A stretch of DNA of 64,000 nucleotides from Luteibacter aegosomaticola (GCF_023078475.1 NZ_CP095741.1:2046001-2110000); one strand, 5' to 3'. Shown: positions 8,155-18,502, counted from the stretch's first letter. A program made the numbers and translations. Notes: generated from the letters alone by a model not told the origin.

Positions 8155-8943
8155 ATGCGTTTCACACGAAATCTTTTCCTGGGCGCGCTGGCGATCGTCA
8201 GCGCACCCGGGTGTGCCGCCGCGGGCGAATTGCCTGGCGTCGACGAGTACCTGCGCCTTGTGGATGTGGTCATTGCTGCACGGAACGAGGCGGGCGCGCC
8301 GTTACCTGAGTCGGATCCGCGCGTGCAGGCGCTGGTCGCCATGGCGTCGGATCGCAAAGTGTTTGGCCGTTCATCGATCGCTGATAGCAAGTCGTTGTCG
8401 GGCGAAGATGTGATCCGTGTGGCCGATGTCGCTACCAAGACGGCGGAGGTGCTCGGCGGCTATCTGCCACCACCGGCAGCCACGCCTCCGCCGGCGAATA
8501 TCATGGCCAGGGCTGTCGCTAACGGAAACAAGTATCACGGCGTGTCCGGCCCATTGTTTGCCTTCTCGCTAACAACGATGGCGCGAAGTGTTGCCGGCTT
8601 CACGACGTTGCTGGAAACGGTCCCGCAGGATCAGCGCGCGGCGAAGATGCCCGTGGTGCGCACCATCCGCAGTGGCGCGATCAGGTTGCTCTCGGAAGTG
8701 TTCGGCATGACCTGGCCCGTGGAGGGTGCCGACGAAAAGGCCCGTCAGGCCATCCTGCACGCCGCCGTCGATGCGGCGCCGGTCATCGCAGGTTCGCTGA
8801 CGACCACGGAACGTAAGGAGGTCTGGCGGCAGGCATTCCAGGCGCGCGTGCTGGCGGCGCCGGAAGACCAGGGAACACTCCAGAAGATCGACCGGGCCTT
8901 CATGGGCACCGATTGCGTCGATCTCTGCGCCTTCGGCGAGTAA
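8155..8943 (+). CDS. Putative exported protein of unknown function
   Basis: The 262-residue product begins with a signal peptide (MRFTRNLFLGALAIVSA, then PGCAAAGELPG). An ATG lies at 8149, but AGGGG at 8144-8148 is spaced correctly only for the ATG at 8155. The mature part is mostly helical and contains YHGVSGPLFAFSLTTMARSV and a C-terminal pair of cysteines (TDCVDLCAFGE). I recognise no family. It has its own upstream region and is followed by a truncated REP end (GTAGGAG at 8953). Confidence 0.65.
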   Translation: MRFTRNLFLGALAIVSAPGCAAAGELPGVDEYLRLVDVVIAARNEAGAPLPESDPRVQALVAMASDRKVFGRSSIADSKSLSGEDVIRVADVATKTAEVLGGYLPPPAATPPPANIMARAVANGNKYHGVSGPLFAFSLTTMARSVAGFTTLLETVPQDQRAAKMPVVRTIRSGAIRLLSEVFGMTWPVEGADEKARQAILHAAVDAAPVIAGSLTTTERKEVWRQAFQARVLAAPEDQGTLQKIDRAFMGTDCVDLCAFGE

Positions 8944-9006
8944 CAGCACCCTGTAGGAGCGGTCTGCGGGTTATGGTGGGGCATCGCGGATTCGGGTTTG
9001 AGGGCT

Positions 9007-10764
9007 ATGGATACGTTTGGCGACGTGCGGGTGACGGAGCATCGCGAGGGCGATGACCTGCTGAGTGCGGGTCTTGGCTTGCGTGCGCTTGCGGGTGCGC
9101 CGGCGAAGTTCGTGAATCCCGCGGCACCGACGACATCCGAGTTGCGCCGGCGTGCGATCCAGAGCAGCTGGCGTGGTATCGCCGATCTCGGGCCGCGTGG
9201 CGGCTACGGCACGGTGTATGGCGATGTGCCCGATGTGCCGGGGCGTGAGTTCACCACGTTCGCGTGGCTGCCCGGTGCACGGCAGCCGCATCGCGTGCTT
9301 GCGCAGGTGCCGGATACATTCGATCGCACGAAGCGCTGCCTCGTTGTAACGGCGTCTTCCGGTTCGCGTGGGATTTATGGCTCGATCGCGCTGGCGGGGG
9401 CGTGGGGCCTGTCTCGCGGTTGCGCTGTTGCATACACCGATAAAGGCACGGGGGCAGGGTACTTCGATACGGCGGATGGTACGGGTGTCGCGCTTGATGG
9501 CTCGCGTGCGAAGGTGGGCGATGCGCTGCTCGAATTCGGGCCCAGGGGTGTGCGCGCCGATGCAGGCATCGCCACGAAGCACGCGCACTCTGGTGATAAC
9601 CCTGAAGCCGATTGGGGAAGGCACGTTTTGCAGGCTGCGCGCTTCGGCCTCGCGATGCTTGATCGCGCGTTCCCGGACGAAGCACCGTTCACCGCGCAGA
9701 ACACGCGCATCATCGCGACCGGCATTTCCAACGGCGGCGGCGCGGTGCTGCGCGCGGCCGGCGATGACGTCGATGGCATCCTCGATGCGGTCGTTGCCCT
9801 CGAACCCAATATCCACGTGGAAGGCCACGGCAGGCCCTTCTTCGACTATGCGACCGAGGCGGCGCTCCTGCTGCCCGCCGCACTCGCTGCCCCTGAGTTC
9901 GATGGCGTCCCCTTCGCCCGTGTCGGCATCGCGGCGCCGCCTGCCTGGGTGCTGCGCGGCGCGTCGCTGCGCGCGCACGGCAAGCTCTCCGGCAACACGC
10001 CGCAGGCGCAGGCCGCTGAGGCGTTGGCCATGCTCCGTGCGGGTGGCTGGCGCGACGAGGCGTTGAAGGTCGCCGCATCGTCCACCTCGCTCGACCTCTG
10101 GCGCACCGTTTCGGTGGCCTACGCCTCGGCCTACCTCCGTCGCGAGGCGGGGCACATGCCCTGTGGGTTCTCGTACCGGATCCAGCACCCCGCCGGCGTG
10201 CCCGCGCCGGTCGATGCTGTGCTCCGTGCCGCCTGGTGGGCCGACGGCTCGGGCGTGCCGCCGCATGCTGGTATCGCCCTGGAGGGTGGGATCGATCTCT
10301 CGCTGGACCCGACCCTGCCGGGGTGCCTGTCGTTACGGGATCTCTGGACGCAGGGCGATAACGACGAAGGTACGGACAACGCGCGGCTGCGTGAGGGCAT
10401 TGCGGCAACGGCGGCGGCGCTTCCTCGGGAGGGCCTTCCGGTCTTCGTAGTCCATGGCGCGGAGGATGGCCTGATCCCGGCCGCCTTCAGTTCCGAGCCC
10501 TACGTGGCGTGGCTGCGCGCTTCCGGCCGCTCGCCGGTGTTCTGGAAAGTGCCGCACGCCCAGCACTTCGATGCCTTCCTGGCCTTCCCGGATTTCGGCG
10601 ACCGCCACGTGCCACTGCTGCCTTTTGGCTACGCGGCGCTGGACCGGGCGTGGGCCCATATCGCCTCCGGCCGGCCATTGCCCGAAGATGCATTGGTCCG
10701 CGATACCCAGCCCCGTGGCCCCGGGGCGCTCACCGCCAAGACACTGGCCTTGCCGCCGGGCTAA
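9007..10764 (+). CDS. 3-hydroxybutyrate oligomer hydrolase-like protein (PF10605 type)
   Basis: The 585-residue protein carries the conserved blocks of 3HB-oligomer hydrolases: CLVVTASSGSRGIYGSI, AVAYTDKGTGAGYFDTAD, KHAHSGDNPEADWG and GISNGGGAVLRAAGD, the last with the nucleophile Ser near residue 240. These enzymes split soluble 3-hydroxybutyrate oligomers released from polyhydroxybutyrate. Unlike the extracellular Ralstonia-type enzymes it shows no signal peptide, so a cytoplasmic role is inferred. TTG 8998 is in frame upstream, but ATG 9007 is preferred; GAGGG lies very close to it, so the start is uncertain. No PHB synthesis gene is nearby. Confidence 0.8.
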   Translation: MDTFGDVRVTEHREGDDLLSAGLGLRALAGAPAKFVNPAAPTTSELRRRAIQSSWRGIADLGPRGGYGTVYGDVPDVPGREFTTFAWLPGARQPHRVLAQVPDTFDRTKRCLVVTASSGSRGIYGSIALAGAWGLSRGCAVAYTDKGTGAGYFDTADGTGVALDGSRAKVGDALLEFGPRGVRADAGIATKHAHSGDNPEADWGRHVLQAARFGLAMLDRAFPDEAPFTAQNTRIIATGISNGGGAVLRAAGDDVDGILDAVVALEPNIHVEGHGRPFFDYATEAALLLPAALAAPEFDGVPFARVGIAAPPAWVLRGASLRAHGKLSGNTPQAQAAEALAMLRAGGWRDEALKVAASSTSLDLWRTVSVAYASAYLRREAGHMPCGFSYRIQHPAGVPAPVDAVLRAAWWADGSGVPPHAGIALEGGIDLSLDPTLPGCLSLRDLWTQGDNDEGTDNARLREGIAATAAALPREGLPVFVVHGAEDGLIPAAFSSEPYVAWLRASGRSPVFWKVPHAQHFDAFLAFPDFGDRHVPLLPFGYAALDRAWAHIASGRPLPEDALVRDTQPRGPGALTAKTLALPPG

Positions 10765-10891
10765 TCCTTTCATCACGCAGTGCCGCTTGAGTTATTGGGC
10801 CGCGGGCGCCATCTTCGTTAGCCTTTGCATCCCCCCGGGTTGGGCGCATTGAGCGTTTAGCCCAGACTATCAACGAGTTACAGGAAAAACG

Positions 10892-11398
10892 ATGACCATT
10901 AACGTCACCATGAAGACCAACAAGGGCGACATCCACCTGCGCCTGCACGACGACAAGACCCCGATGACGGTGGCCAACTTCGTGAACCTGGCCAAGCGTG
11001 GTTACTACGACGGTCTGTCGTTCCACCGCGTCATCGCCGATTTCATGGTCCAGGGCGGCTGCCCGGAAGGTTCGGGTCGTGGCGGCCCGGGCTACCGTTT
11101 TGGCGACGAGTTCGACAGCAGCCTGAAGCACGACAAGCCGGGCATCCTGTCCATGGCCAATGCCGGCCCGGGCACCAACGGCTCGCAGTTCTTCATCACC
11201 CACGGCCCGACCCCGTGGCTGGACGGCAAGCACAGCGTCTTCGGTGAGATCGTGGGCCCGGCCGACCAGGCCGTGGTCGACGCCGTCCGCCAGGACGACA
11301 CCATCGAGAAGGTGGAAGTCTCCGGCGACGTGGACGCGCTGCTCGAGAAGCAGGCCGCCAAGGTCAAGGAATGGAACGAAGTGCTCGACGCCCGCTAA
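10892..11398 (+). CDS. ppiB: Peptidyl-prolyl cis-trans isomerase (cyclophilin B type)
   Basis: The 168-residue cytoplasmic cyclophilin has the full active-site signature: [15 protein letters not shown] near 49-63 (catalytic Arg), [20 protein letters not shown] near 92-111 and KHSVFGEIV. It speeds proline isomerisation during protein folding. There is no signal peptide, which fits PpiB rather than PpiA. An AGGA sequence lies 7 nt before the ATG. It is monocistronic, followed by a terminator and a REP pair. Confidence 0.95.
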   Translation: MTINVTMKTNKGDIHLRLHDDKTPMTVANFVNLAKRGYYDGLSFHRVIADFMVQGGCPEGSGRGGPGYRFGDEFDSSLKHDKPGILSMANAGPGTNGSQFFITHGPTPWLDGKHSVFGEIVGPADQAVVDAVRQDDTIEKVEVSGDVDALLEKQAAKVKEWNEVLDAR

Positions 11399-11423
11399 TT
11401 CCTGCGGACTAGCCTCGATGCCG

Positions 11424-11455
11424 AAAACGCCGCCCTCCGGGGCGGGGTTTTCTTT
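11424..11455 (+). terminator. Rho-independent terminator after ppiB
   Basis: A 6-bp G+C stem (11430-11435 with 11440-11445) flanked by AAAA and by GGTTTTCTTTT lies 26-57 nt after the ppiB stop. Confidence 0.75.
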
Positions 11456-11458
11456 TGC

Positions 11459-11553
11459 GTAGGAGCCCACCCTGTGGGCGACGCCGTTCGCGATAACGCC
11501 ACAGGGCCTGTAGCGGTGAGGCGAAAGGTGCCGCCCACAGGGTGGCCTCCTAC
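11459..11553. repeat. GTAG-headed REP pair (BIME-like)
   Basis: A head (GTAGGAGCCCACCCTGTGGG, 11459-11478) and its inverted partner (ending CTCCTAC at 11553) flank a spacer with CGCCACAGGGCCTGTAGC. Each half is itself a palindrome (CCCACCCTGTGGG). The layout is the same as at 15140, 19120, 21099 and 23909. It matches the GTAG class of REP elements (SMAG type of Stenotrophomonas). The right copy has lost one base (GGTGGCCTCC). Confidence 0.9.
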
Positions 11554-11620
11554 GGCGGGTGGGCTCCGATTTGGCGTGGTAGAATGGCGGCCTTTGTTCT
11601 GTCCCCGAGACGAGGAAACG

Positions 11621-12820
11621 ATGCCGCAGCTCGCTACGCGTATGGGTCGCGCCAAGCCCAGTGCGATCATGGTCATTGCCGAGAAGGCCAAGCGTCTGAA
11701 AGCCGAGGGGCGCGACATCGTCAGCTTCTCGATCGGCGTTCCCAACTTCCTCCCCGGCGAGCACGTCTACGCCGCCGCCCGCGAGGCGCTGGCGAAGGAC
11801 TCGGGCCAGTACGGCAGCAATCGCGGCGCCGATGCGCTGGTCAATGCCTTCCTCAAGCACATTGAAGCCCTCGGCCTCACCGGCTACAAGCCGGAGAACG
11901 TCAGCACGGGCGTCGGTGCAAAGCAGATCTTGTACAACCTGGCCGAGGCCCTGCTGGATGAAGGCGATGAAATCGCTTTCCCGGCCCCGTACTGGACCAG
12001 CTACCTCGATATCGCCGAGATCGTCGGCGCGAAGATCAACATCCTGCCGTGCCCGCCCGAGCAGCACTACAAGCTCACCCCGGCACAGCTCGAAGAGGCC
12101 CTTAAGCGCAAGCCGCGCGTGTTCCTCTTCAACAACCCCTCGAACCCCACCGGCATGGTCTACACGCGCGATGAAATCGCTGCGCTGGCCGATGTCATCG
12201 TGAAGTACCCGGAAACCTGGGTCATCACCGACGACATCTACAACACCATGGTGTTCGACGGCGTGGGTTACCACAACTTCGTGCACGTGCGTCCGGAGCT
12301 GAAGGACCGCGTGATCTTCGTCGATTCGCTGTCGAAGACGTACGGCATGCCCGGCTGGCGCGTGGGCTTCATCGCCGCGCCGGAAGTGGTGGCCAAGGCC
12401 GTCACCACGCTCAACTCGAACCACATCACCAGCCTGCCGGAAGTGGTCACCGCCGCTGCCGTCGCCGCGCTCAGCGGCCCGCAGGATGTGCCGGAACAGA
12501 AGTGCGTGGAGTTCGCCGCCAAGCGCGACCGTGTCTACAACGCGCTGGTCTCGATCCCCGGCGTGGTCTGCCCCCGTCCGCAGGGCGCGTTCTACGCGTT
12601 CCCGGATATCTCGGTGGCCTTTGGCAAATCGCATAACGGCGTCGCCATCACCGACGACGTCAGCTTCTGCGCCGTGCTGCTCGAAGCGAAGGGCGTGGCC
12701 TGCGTGCCGGGCTCGGCGTTCGGCGAGCCGCGTGCGCTGCGCATCTCTTATTCGTGCCCGGATGAAGCACTCGACAAGGGCATGGCCCGCATCGTCGAGT
12801 TCTTTGCCGAGCTGAAGTAA
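11621..12820 (+). CDS. PLP-dependent class I aminotransferase, aspartate transaminase type
   Basis: The 399-residue protein has the fold type I aminotransferase signatures: [12 protein letters not shown] near 170, the PLP-binding lysine in [16 protein letters not shown] near 238, and the C-terminal Arg in RALRISYSC that binds the substrate carboxylate. The closest known group is aspartate aminotransferase of the AspB/Ib class, which converts aspartate and 2-oxoglutarate to oxaloacetate and glutamate. The frame runs up into the REP repeat, but ATG 11621 follows GAGGA at correct spacing. mdh follows 37 nt later, so the pair links oxaloacetate formation and reduction and is probably co-transcribed. 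Confidence 0.92.
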   Translation: MPQLATRMGRAKPSAIMVIAEKAKRLKAEGRDIVSFSIGVPNFLPGEHVYAAAREALAKDSGQYGSNRGADALVNAFLKHIEALGLTGYKPENVSTGVGAKQILYNLAEALLDEGDEIAFPAPYWTSYLDIAEIVGAKINILPCPPEQHYKLTPAQLEEALKRKPRVFLFNNPSNPTGMVYTRDEIAALADVIVKYPETWVITDDIYNTMVFDGVGYHNFVHVRPELKDRVIFVDSLSKTYGMPGWRVGFIAAPEVVAKAVTTLNSNHITSLPEVVTAAAVAALSGPQDVPEQKCVEFAAKRDRVYNALVSIPGVVCPRPQGAFYAFPDISVAFGKSHNGVAITDDVSFCAVLLEAKGVACVPGSAFGEPRALRISYSCPDEALDKGMARIVEFFAELK

Positions 12821-12857
12821 TCGTCCGTTCCAAGCAGTATTCCTGAGGAGTCGAAAG

Positions 12858-13841
12858 ATGAAAGCACCCGTTCGCGTTGCCGTGACCGGCGCAGCCGGCC
12901 AGATCGGCTATGCCCTCCTGTTCCGTATCGCCGCTGGCGACATGCTGGGCCCGGACCAGCCGGTGATCCTGCACCTCCTCGAAATCACCCCGGCCCTCCC
13001 GGCCCTGCAGGGTGTGGTGATGGAGCTCAACGATTGCGCGTTCCCGACCCTCGCGGGCGTGGTCGCCACCGATGACCTCAACGTCGCCTTCAAGGACGTC
13101 GATTACGCCCTGCTCGTCGGCGCGCGTCCGCGTGGCCCGGGCATGGAGCGCAAGGACCTGCTCGAAGCCAACGGCGCCATCTTCGGCCCGCAGGGCAAGG
13201 CCCTGAACGATCACGCCAAGCGCGACGTGCGCGTCCTGGTCGTCGGTAACCCGGCCAACACCAATGCGCTGATCGCGCAGCAGAACGCTCCGGACCTCGA
13301 TCCGAAGTGCTTCACCGCCATGGTGCGCCTGGACCACAACCGCGCCCTGTCGCAGCTGGCCGAGAAGACCGGTTCGCACTCGACCGACATCAAGAAGCTC
13401 ACCATCTGGGGCAACCACAGCTCCACCCAGTACCCGGACCTGCACACCACCACGGTGAAGGGCAAGCCGGCGCTGGAGCAGGTCGACCAGGCCTGGTACG
13501 AAGCCGACTTCATCCCGACCGTGCAGCAGCGCGGCGCGGCGATCATCAAGGCGCGCGGCGCTTCCTCGGCTGCTTCGGCTGCCTCGGCCGCCATCGACCA
13601 CATGCGTGACTGGACCCTCGGCACCGCCGAAGGCGACTGGGTCTCCATGGCGATCCCGTCGGATGGTTCGTACGGCGTCGAGCCGGGCGTGATCTTCGGC
13701 TACCCGGTCACCGTGAAGGATGGCAAGTACGCCATCGTCCGGGGCCTGGCGATCAACGCGTTCTCGCAGGCGCGCATCGACGCGACCGAAAAGGAACTGC
13801 GCGAAGAGCGCGCCGGCGTCGAGCACCTGTTCGCCAAGTAA
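12858..13841 (+). CDS. mdh: Malate dehydrogenase
   Basis: The 327-residue enzyme oxidises malate to oxaloacetate with NAD in the TCA cycle. It has the Rossmann motif [20 protein letters not shown] near 9-28, the substrate Arg segment [19 protein letters not shown] near 92-110, [12 protein letters not shown] near 127 and the catalytic His in [13 protein letters not shown] near 188. Length and motifs match the cytosolic-type MDH of proteobacteria such as Xanthomonas. GAGGA lies 9-10 nt before the ATG. It follows the aminotransferase on the same strand and is followed by a REP cluster. Confidence 0.97.
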   Translation: MKAPVRVAVTGAAGQIGYALLFRIAAGDMLGPDQPVILHLLEITPALPALQGVVMELNDCAFPTLAGVVATDDLNVAFKDVDYALLVGARPRGPGMERKDLLEANGAIFGPQGKALNDHAKRDVRVLVVGNPANTNALIAQQNAPDLDPKCFTAMVRLDHNRALSQLAEKTGSHSTDIKKLTIWGNHSSTQYPDLHTTTVKGKPALEQVDQAWYEADFIPTVQQRGAAIIKARGASSAASAASAAIDHMRDWTLGTAEGDWVSMAIPSDGSYGVEPGVIFGYPVTVKDGKYAIVRGLAINAFSQARIDATEKELREERAGVEHLFAK

Positions 13842-13848
13842 GGCGTTC

Positions 13849-14130
13849 GTAGGAGCCCACCCTGTGGGCGACATCTTTTTGCGTTGGGGCAACAGGTTCT
13901 GTTGCTCTTTCGCGGGAGATGTTGCTGCACGGGGTGGGCTCTTATTCCTGTTGCTTCTTCGCGAATGATGTCGCCCACAGGGTGGGCTCCTACTGTTAGC
14001 GGTGTCGCTCACGGGGTGGGGTCCTGTCTTGTTGTTCTTTCGCGAAAGATGTCGCCCACAGGGTGGGCTCCTACGGGTGTCGCCCACAGGTGGGTTCCTA
14101 CGGGTGTCGCCCGGGGAATGGGTTCGTGCA
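13849..14130. repeat. Cluster of intact and decayed GTAG REP copies
   Basis: The 331-nt gap between mdh and the CDF gene holds about seven REP units and no gene. A forward head is at 13849-13872. Inverted units follow at about 13918-13943 (degenerate), 13967-13993 (intact), 13998-14023 (degenerate), 14049-14074 (intact), 14078-14101 (one base shorter) and 14103-14126 (strongly decayed). Spacers repeat GTTGCTCTTTCGCG-like words, so parts of the unit were duplicated in tandem. Confidence 0.8.
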
Positions 14131-14172
14131 AGTTTTTACATGGCGCACACGCCATGCTGGCCAGCATCCCTT

Positions 14173-15129
14173 ATGGCCACCGATAACAAGCTCATCGTCT
14201 ACGCCGCGCTGGCCGCCAATGTCGGCATCGCCGTGGCCAAGTTCATCGCCGCCGCCCTGACCGGCAGCGCCGCGATGCTCTCCGAGGGTGTTCACTCCCT
14301 CGTCGATAGCGTCAACGAAATCCTTCTTCTCTACGGGCTGCGCCGCTCGCGTAAGCCGCCCGATCGCGAGCATCCGCTGGGCTACGGACGCGAGCTGTAT
14401 TTCTGGAGTTTCATCGTCGCGCTGCTCGTGCTGGCGTTGGGTGCCGGCTTCTCGCTGTACGAAGGCGTGAACCACATCCTGCAACCCGAGCCGTTGCGCG
14501 ACGCGAAGGCCAGTTATCTCGTCCTTGGCATCGCTGCTTTGTTCGAAGGCAGCTCGTGGTACCTCTCACTCAAGAGCGTGCAACGCCGAAAGGGGCGCAT
14601 GGGTTACTTCGAAGCCTTCCGCGGCTCCAAGGATCCGACGACGTTCACCGTGCTGTTCGAAGATAGTGCGGCGCTGCTGGGCCTGGCGATTGCCGGGCTC
14701 GGGATCTACCTCTCGCATGCCTTGAACGATCCGCGCATGGACGGCTGGGCTTCGATCGGCATTGCGGTAGTACTGGCGCTGGCCTCGGCCTTGCTGGCGC
14801 GTGAGAGCAAGGCGTTGCTCATTGGCGAATCGGCCACCCCGCATCTGCTCGACAAGGTGTGCCGGATCACCGCGACGGTGCCGGGCGTACGCAAGGTCAA
14901 CGGCGTGCTGACGCTGCAGCTCGGGCCGGACCAGGTGATGGCGGCGCTGTCCACGGAGTTCGAGGACGGCCTGACGACCGTGCAGATCGAGGAGTGCGTG
15001 CGCCGCATGGAAGCCGCGACACGCGATGCAGAGCTGCCGATCGTGGCGCTGTTCGTCAAGCCGCAGACGCCCGAGCAGTGGAAGGATCGCGAGAATCGCC
15101 TGGATAGTGGCGACTGGCAGACACTCTGA
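14173..15129 (+). CDS. Cation diffusion facilitator (CDF) family transporter
   Basis: The 318-residue inner-membrane protein carries the CDF signature LTGSAAMLSEGVHSLVDSVN near 24-43, with HxxxD metal-site residues, and a second such site (FEDSAALLG). Six transmembrane helices are followed by a cytoplasmic domain with EFEDGLTTVQIEECVRRMEA. CDF proteins export Zn2+, Fe2+, Co2+ or Mn2+ in exchange for protons; the metal cannot be told from sequence. The open frame extends to 14002, but its upstream part is translated REP sequence. ATG 14173 (MATDNKLIVYAALAANVG) fits the family start; ATG 14140 is possible. No clear ribosome-binding site is seen. Confidence 0.9.
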   Translation: MATDNKLIVYAALAANVGIAVAKFIAAALTGSAAMLSEGVHSLVDSVNEILLLYGLRRSRKPPDREHPLGYGRELYFWSFIVALLVLALGAGFSLYEGVNHILQPEPLRDAKASYLVLGIAALFEGSSWYLSLKSVQRRKGRMGYFEAFRGSKDPTTFTVLFEDSAALLGLAIAGLGIYLSHALNDPRMDGWASIGIAVVLALASALLARESKALLIGESATPHLLDKVCRITATVPGVRKVNGVLTLQLGPDQVMAALSTEFEDGLTTVQIEECVRRMEAATRDAELPIVALFVKPQTPEQWKDRENRLDSGDWQTL

Positions 15130-15139
15130 CGCCGGCCTC

Positions 15140-15235
15140 GTAGGAGCCCACCCTGTGGGCGACATCTCTTCGCGATGACGTGGCAGGTCCTGTGGCGTTT
15201 TCGCGAACGGCGTCGCCCACAGGGTGGGCTCCTAC
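15140..15235. repeat. GTAG-headed REP pair (BIME-like)
   Basis: The same inverted pair of units as at 11459-11553, with an intact head at 15140 and an intact tail ending CTCCTAC at 15235. It begins 11 nt after the CDF stop, and a terminator follows at once. Confidence 0.9.
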
Positions 15236-15241
15236 GGGGGC

Positions 15242-15273
15242 AAAAAAACGCCCCGTTGTTCGGGGCGTTTTTT
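15242..15273. terminator. Bidirectional terminator between CDF gene and gnd
   Basis: Stem CGCCCCG (15249-15255) and CGGGGCG (15261-15267) with a TTGTT loop, an A7 run before it and a T6 run after it. It serves the plus-strand CDF gene and the minus-strand gnd. Confidence 0.9.
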
Positions 15274-15280
15274 GTGTTGC

Positions 15281-16285
15281 TTACGAGTGCTCGCCTTCTT
15301 TGGGCGGGGTACCGCGGCCTTCGATGTGGCCGCCGAAGCCCATGCGCATCGCCGAGAGCAGGCGCTCGGCGTAGGTGTGGTCCTGGCGCGAGCGGAAGCG
15401 GGCGAACAGGGCGGAGGTGAGCACCTCGGCCGGCACGGCCTCTTCGATCGCCGCGTTGACCGTCCAGCGGCCTTCGCCCGAATCGTTGACGTAGCCGGAG
15501 TAGTTATCCAGCTCCGAACCCTTCGCCAGCGCGCTGGCCGTGAGGTCGAGCAGCCACGACGACACGACGCTGCCACGGCGCCAGACTTCGGCGATATCGG
15601 CCATGTCGAGGTCGTAGCGCTCGTGTTCCGGCAGGAACGAAGCGTTGCGGTTCTTCAGGATATCGAAGCCTTCCGCGAACGACTGCATCATGCCGTACTC
15701 GATGCCGTTGTGGATCATCTTGACGAAGTGGCCGGCACCGGCGGGGCCGGCATGCATGTAGCCGTTCTCGACGCGCGGATCGCGGCCTTCGCGGTCTTCG
15801 GTACGCGGGATATCACCGGCGCCCGGGGCGAGGGTCTTGAAGATCGGATCGAGGTGGTCGACCGTGGGCTTGTCGCCACCGATCATCATGCAGTAGCCGC
15901 GATCGAGGCCCCACACGCCGCCGGAGGTGCCGACGTCCACGTAGTGGATACCCTTCTGGGCCAGTTCCTTACCGCGGCGCGCATCGTCCTTATAGAACGT
16001 GTTGCCGCCGTCGATGATGATGTCGTCCTTACCCATCAGGCCAGCCAGCTGCTGGATGGTGGCTTCAGTGATCTCACCGGCGGGCAGCATCACCCACACA
16101 GCCTTCGGCGAAGGCAGGGCCTGGACCAGGGCTTCGACGGAATCGACGGCCTGCGAGCCATCCTTTGCCAGGGTGGCACGGGCGTCGGCGCTGACGTCGA
16201 ACACGACCGTTTCGTGACCATCCCTCATCAGGCGGCGGGCGATATTGCCGCCCATGCGGCCCAGACCGATCAAACCGATTTTCAT
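15281..16285 (-). CDS. gnd: 6-phosphogluconate dehydrogenase, decarboxylating (short type)
   Basis: The 334-residue enzyme has the N-terminal Rossmann motif [20 protein letters not shown], the substrate segment [13 protein letters not shown] near 90, [17 protein letters not shown] near 115-131 and the catalytic [20 protein letters not shown] near 185. It oxidises 6-phosphogluconate to ribulose 5-phosphate in the pentose phosphate route. Its length (about 335, not 470) and the Asp after the second strand (VFDVSADA) fit the NAD-preferring GndA class; the cofactor preference is inferred. ATG 16285 follows GAGGA; the longer upstream frame is not used. Confidence 0.95.
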   Translation of the reverse strand: MKIGLIGLGRMGGNIARRLMRDGHETVVFDVSADARATLAKDGSQAVDSVEALVQALPSPKAVWVMLPAGEITEATIQQLAGLMGKDDIIIDGGNTFYKDDARRGKELAQKGIHYVDVGTSGGVWGLDRGYCMMIGGDKPTVDHLDPIFKTLAPGAGDIPRTEDREGRDPRVENGYMHAGPAGAGHFVKMIHNGIEYGMMQSFAEGFDILKNRNASFLPEHERYDLDMADIAEVWRRGSVVSSWLLDLTASALAKGSELDNYSGYVNDSGEGRWTVNAAIEEAVPAEVLTSALFARFRSRQDHTYAERLLSAMRMGFGGHIEGRGTPPKEGEHS

Positions 16286-16559
16286 GCGTGGGGTCCTCGT
16301 GGAAAAACAACGTGGGGAATATGCGGCTGCCCGGGCGGGATGCAAGGTATACAAACGGATGACACCGATGATCCCGCGGGGATGGCTCGTTTTATTGTAA
16401 ACGATCGACCATGGAAGGCTTGTTCCGGATATCCGCCCATGATGCCGGGGCAGGTGGGAAGATTTCGTCATGTGAGGGGCCGTACCCCTGACTTTCGGCA
16501 CGGTTGGGGGCATGTGGCGCCCACGGGTAGTCTCCATGGGTCGTCCCACGAGCGTTTCC

Positions 16560-18491
16560 ATGAACCCCACGATCCGCCTTACCCTGGCTGGCCTTGCCAT
16601 GGCCACCACGCTGGGTGCCGCCGCCGGCACCTTCGACCCCCGCGAGACCTTCGCCCCGTTTACCTACCCGCAGCCGGTGAACGGCTACCGATCGGGCAGC
16701 GGCATGCCGGGCCCGTTGTTCTGGCAGAACCGCGCCGATTACGACCTGGCCGCGACGCTCGACCCGGTGAAGAACACCATGGTGGGCAAGGCCACCATCC
16801 ACTACACGAATAACAGCCCTGACGCGCTGGACGTGCTGTGGGTGCAGATGGACGAGAACCGCTTCACGGAGGACGCTCGTGGCAACTTCACCGGCGACAA
16901 GATGCCGAAGCAGCACACGGACGGTTACCGGATCGCATCGGTCACGGTGAGCCAGGGCGGCAAGGCGCAGAAGGCGCAGTATGTCGTGGCCGATACCCGC
17001 ATGCAGGTGCGCCTGCCGGAGACGCTGGCTGCCAAGGGTGGCAAGGTCGATGTCACGATCGAATATTCCTACGACCTGCCGGGTGATTTCGGCGGCCGCA
17101 CCGGTTTCGATCCGTCGAAGAACGGCAACATCTACGAGATGGCCCAGTGGTACCCGCGCATGTGCGTGTACGACGACCAGCGCGGCTGGGATACCGCGCC
17201 GTACCTCAATAGCGAGTTCTACCTCGAGTACGGCGATTTCAACTACGCGATCACCGTGCCCTCCAACATGATCGTGGCGGGCTCCGGTGAACTGGTGAAC
17301 CCGGAAGACGTGCTCACGAAGACCCAGCAGCAGCGCCTGGCCAAGGCGCGCGAGAGCGATACCACGGTGATGATCCGCACCCCGGAAGAGGTGACGGACC
17401 CGGCGAGCCGGCCGAAGCAGGGCGGTACGCTGACCTGGAAGTTCCGCATGCATAACACGCGCGACGTGGCCTTCGGCGCGTCGACGGCGTACGTGTGGGA
17501 TGCCGCGCGGATCAATCTGCCGGAGGGCAAGAAGGCCCTGGCCATGTCGGTGTACCCGGTGGAAAGCGCCACGGCGAAGCTGTGGGGTCGCTCCACGGAG
17601 TTCATGAAGGCGTCGGTCGAGTACTTCTCGACCAAGTGGTACCCGTACCCGTACCCGGTGGCGATCAATGAGGGTGGTAGCGCCGCGAGCGGCATGGAAT
17701 ACCCGGGCATCGTCTTCGACCCGGCGGAAGCACCGGCCAAGCCGCTGCACATGGTGACCGCGCACGAGATCGGCCACACCTGGTTCCCGATGATCGTGGG
17801 CAGCGATGAACGGCGCAACGCGTGGATGGATGAGGGCTTCAATACCTTCATCGACGTTTACGAAATGGACGCGTTCAATCACGGTGAGTTCGGCCCGAAG
17901 CGCGATGGTGAGTACGCGCCGAAGGGTGGCAACCCGGTGGATGGCATCCTGCCGCTGCTGGCCGATCCGGACGCACCGAACCTGCTGATCGGTGCGGACA
18001 TGGTGAAGGAGAAGTACCGCCACCCCGCGACCTATTACAAGGCGGCACTGGGTCTGGTACTGCTGCGTGAGGAGATCATCGGGCCGGAGCGTTTCGACCC
18101 GGCGTTCCGCAAGTACATCGCCACGTGGGCCTATAAGCACCCGTCGCCGTCGGATTTCTTCCGCCTGATGGAAAGCGAGTCGGGTGAGGATCTCGGCTGG
18201 TTCTGGCGCGGCTGGTACGCCAACAACTGGCAGCTGGACCTGGCGGTGACCAAGGTGAATGGCCAGGTCGTTACGATCGAAAACCGTGACCAGCTGGTGA
18301 TGCCGGCGACGCTGCGGGTCACGCTGGATGACAAATCCACGAAGGACATCCGCATCCCGGTGGAAACCTGGCAACAGCACAAGAGCTTTGACGTGACCGT
18401 GCCGGGTAGCCACAAGGTGGTGGCGGCGGTGATCGATCCGGACCACAAGGTGCCCGATCGCGACCGTTCCAATAACAGCTGGCCTCGTTGA
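16560..18491 (+). CDS. M1 family (gluzincin) metallopeptidase, exported
   Basis: The 643-residue protein has a signal peptide ([19 protein letters not shown]), an N-terminal beta domain and the M1 zinc site [19 protein letters not shown] near 402, with the third ligand Glu about 19 residues later in MDEGFNTF. The exopeptidase motif appears as [12 protein letters not shown] rather than the canonical GAMEN. A late Tyr in [14 protein letters not shown] is at the place of the catalytic Tyr. It probably trims peptides in the periplasm. ATGs at 16512 and 16536 are in frame upstream; 16560 gives the best signal peptide. The next gene starts 11 nt after its stop. Confidence 0.9.
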   Translation: MNPTIRLTLAGLAMATTLGAAAGTFDPRETFAPFTYPQPVNGYRSGSGMPGPLFWQNRADYDLAATLDPVKNTMVGKATIHYTNNSPDALDVLWVQMDENRFTEDARGNFTGDKMPKQHTDGYRIASVTVSQGGKAQKAQYVVADTRMQVRLPETLAAKGGKVDVTIEYSYDLPGDFGGRTGFDPSKNGNIYEMAQWYPRMCVYDDQRGWDTAPYLNSEFYLEYGDFNYAITVPSNMIVAGSGELVNPEDVLTKTQQQRLAKARESDTTVMIRTPEEVTDPASRPKQGGTLTWKFRMHNTRDVAFGASTAYVWDAARINLPEGKKALAMSVYPVESATAKLWGRSTEFMKASVEYFSTKWYPYPYPVAINEGGSAASGMEYPGIVFDPAEAPAKPLHMVTAHEIGHTWFPMIVGSDERRNAWMDEGFNTFIDVYEMDAFNHGEFGPKRDGEYAPKGGNPVDGILPLLADPDAPNLLIGADMVKEKYRHPATYYKAALGLVLLREEIIGPERFDPAFRKYIATWAYKHPSPSDFFRLMESESGEDLGWFWRGWYANNWQLDLAVTKVNGQVVTIENRDQLVMPATLRVTLDDKSTKDIRIPVETWQQHKSFDVTVPGSHKVVAAVIDPDHKVPDRDRSNNSWPR

Positions 18492-18502
18492 TACTGCGCG
18501 GC

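Noticed and set aside
5916..8309. A 797-residue plus-strand ORF opposite the lipoprotein/pilin-like gene.
   Set aside because: Its composition (Arg/Gly/Gln/His-rich) is typical of an antisense shadow. The minus strand has a lipobox, a pilin-like helix and ordered secondary structure.
10730..12634. A 634-residue minus-strand ORF across ppiB and the aminotransferase.
   Set aside because: It covers two plus-strand genes with full catalytic motifs, a terminator and a REP pair. It has no recognisable domain.
13849..14130. A CRISPR-like array, because short repeats recur with spacers.
   Set aside because: Units are inverted relative to the first, have unequal spacing and decayed copies, and no cas gene is near. 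They are REP elements also found singly at other gene ends.
15224..16813. A 529-residue plus-strand ORF over gnd.
   Set aside because: Antisense shadow of gnd; it begins in a REP repeat and runs over the gnd promoter region.
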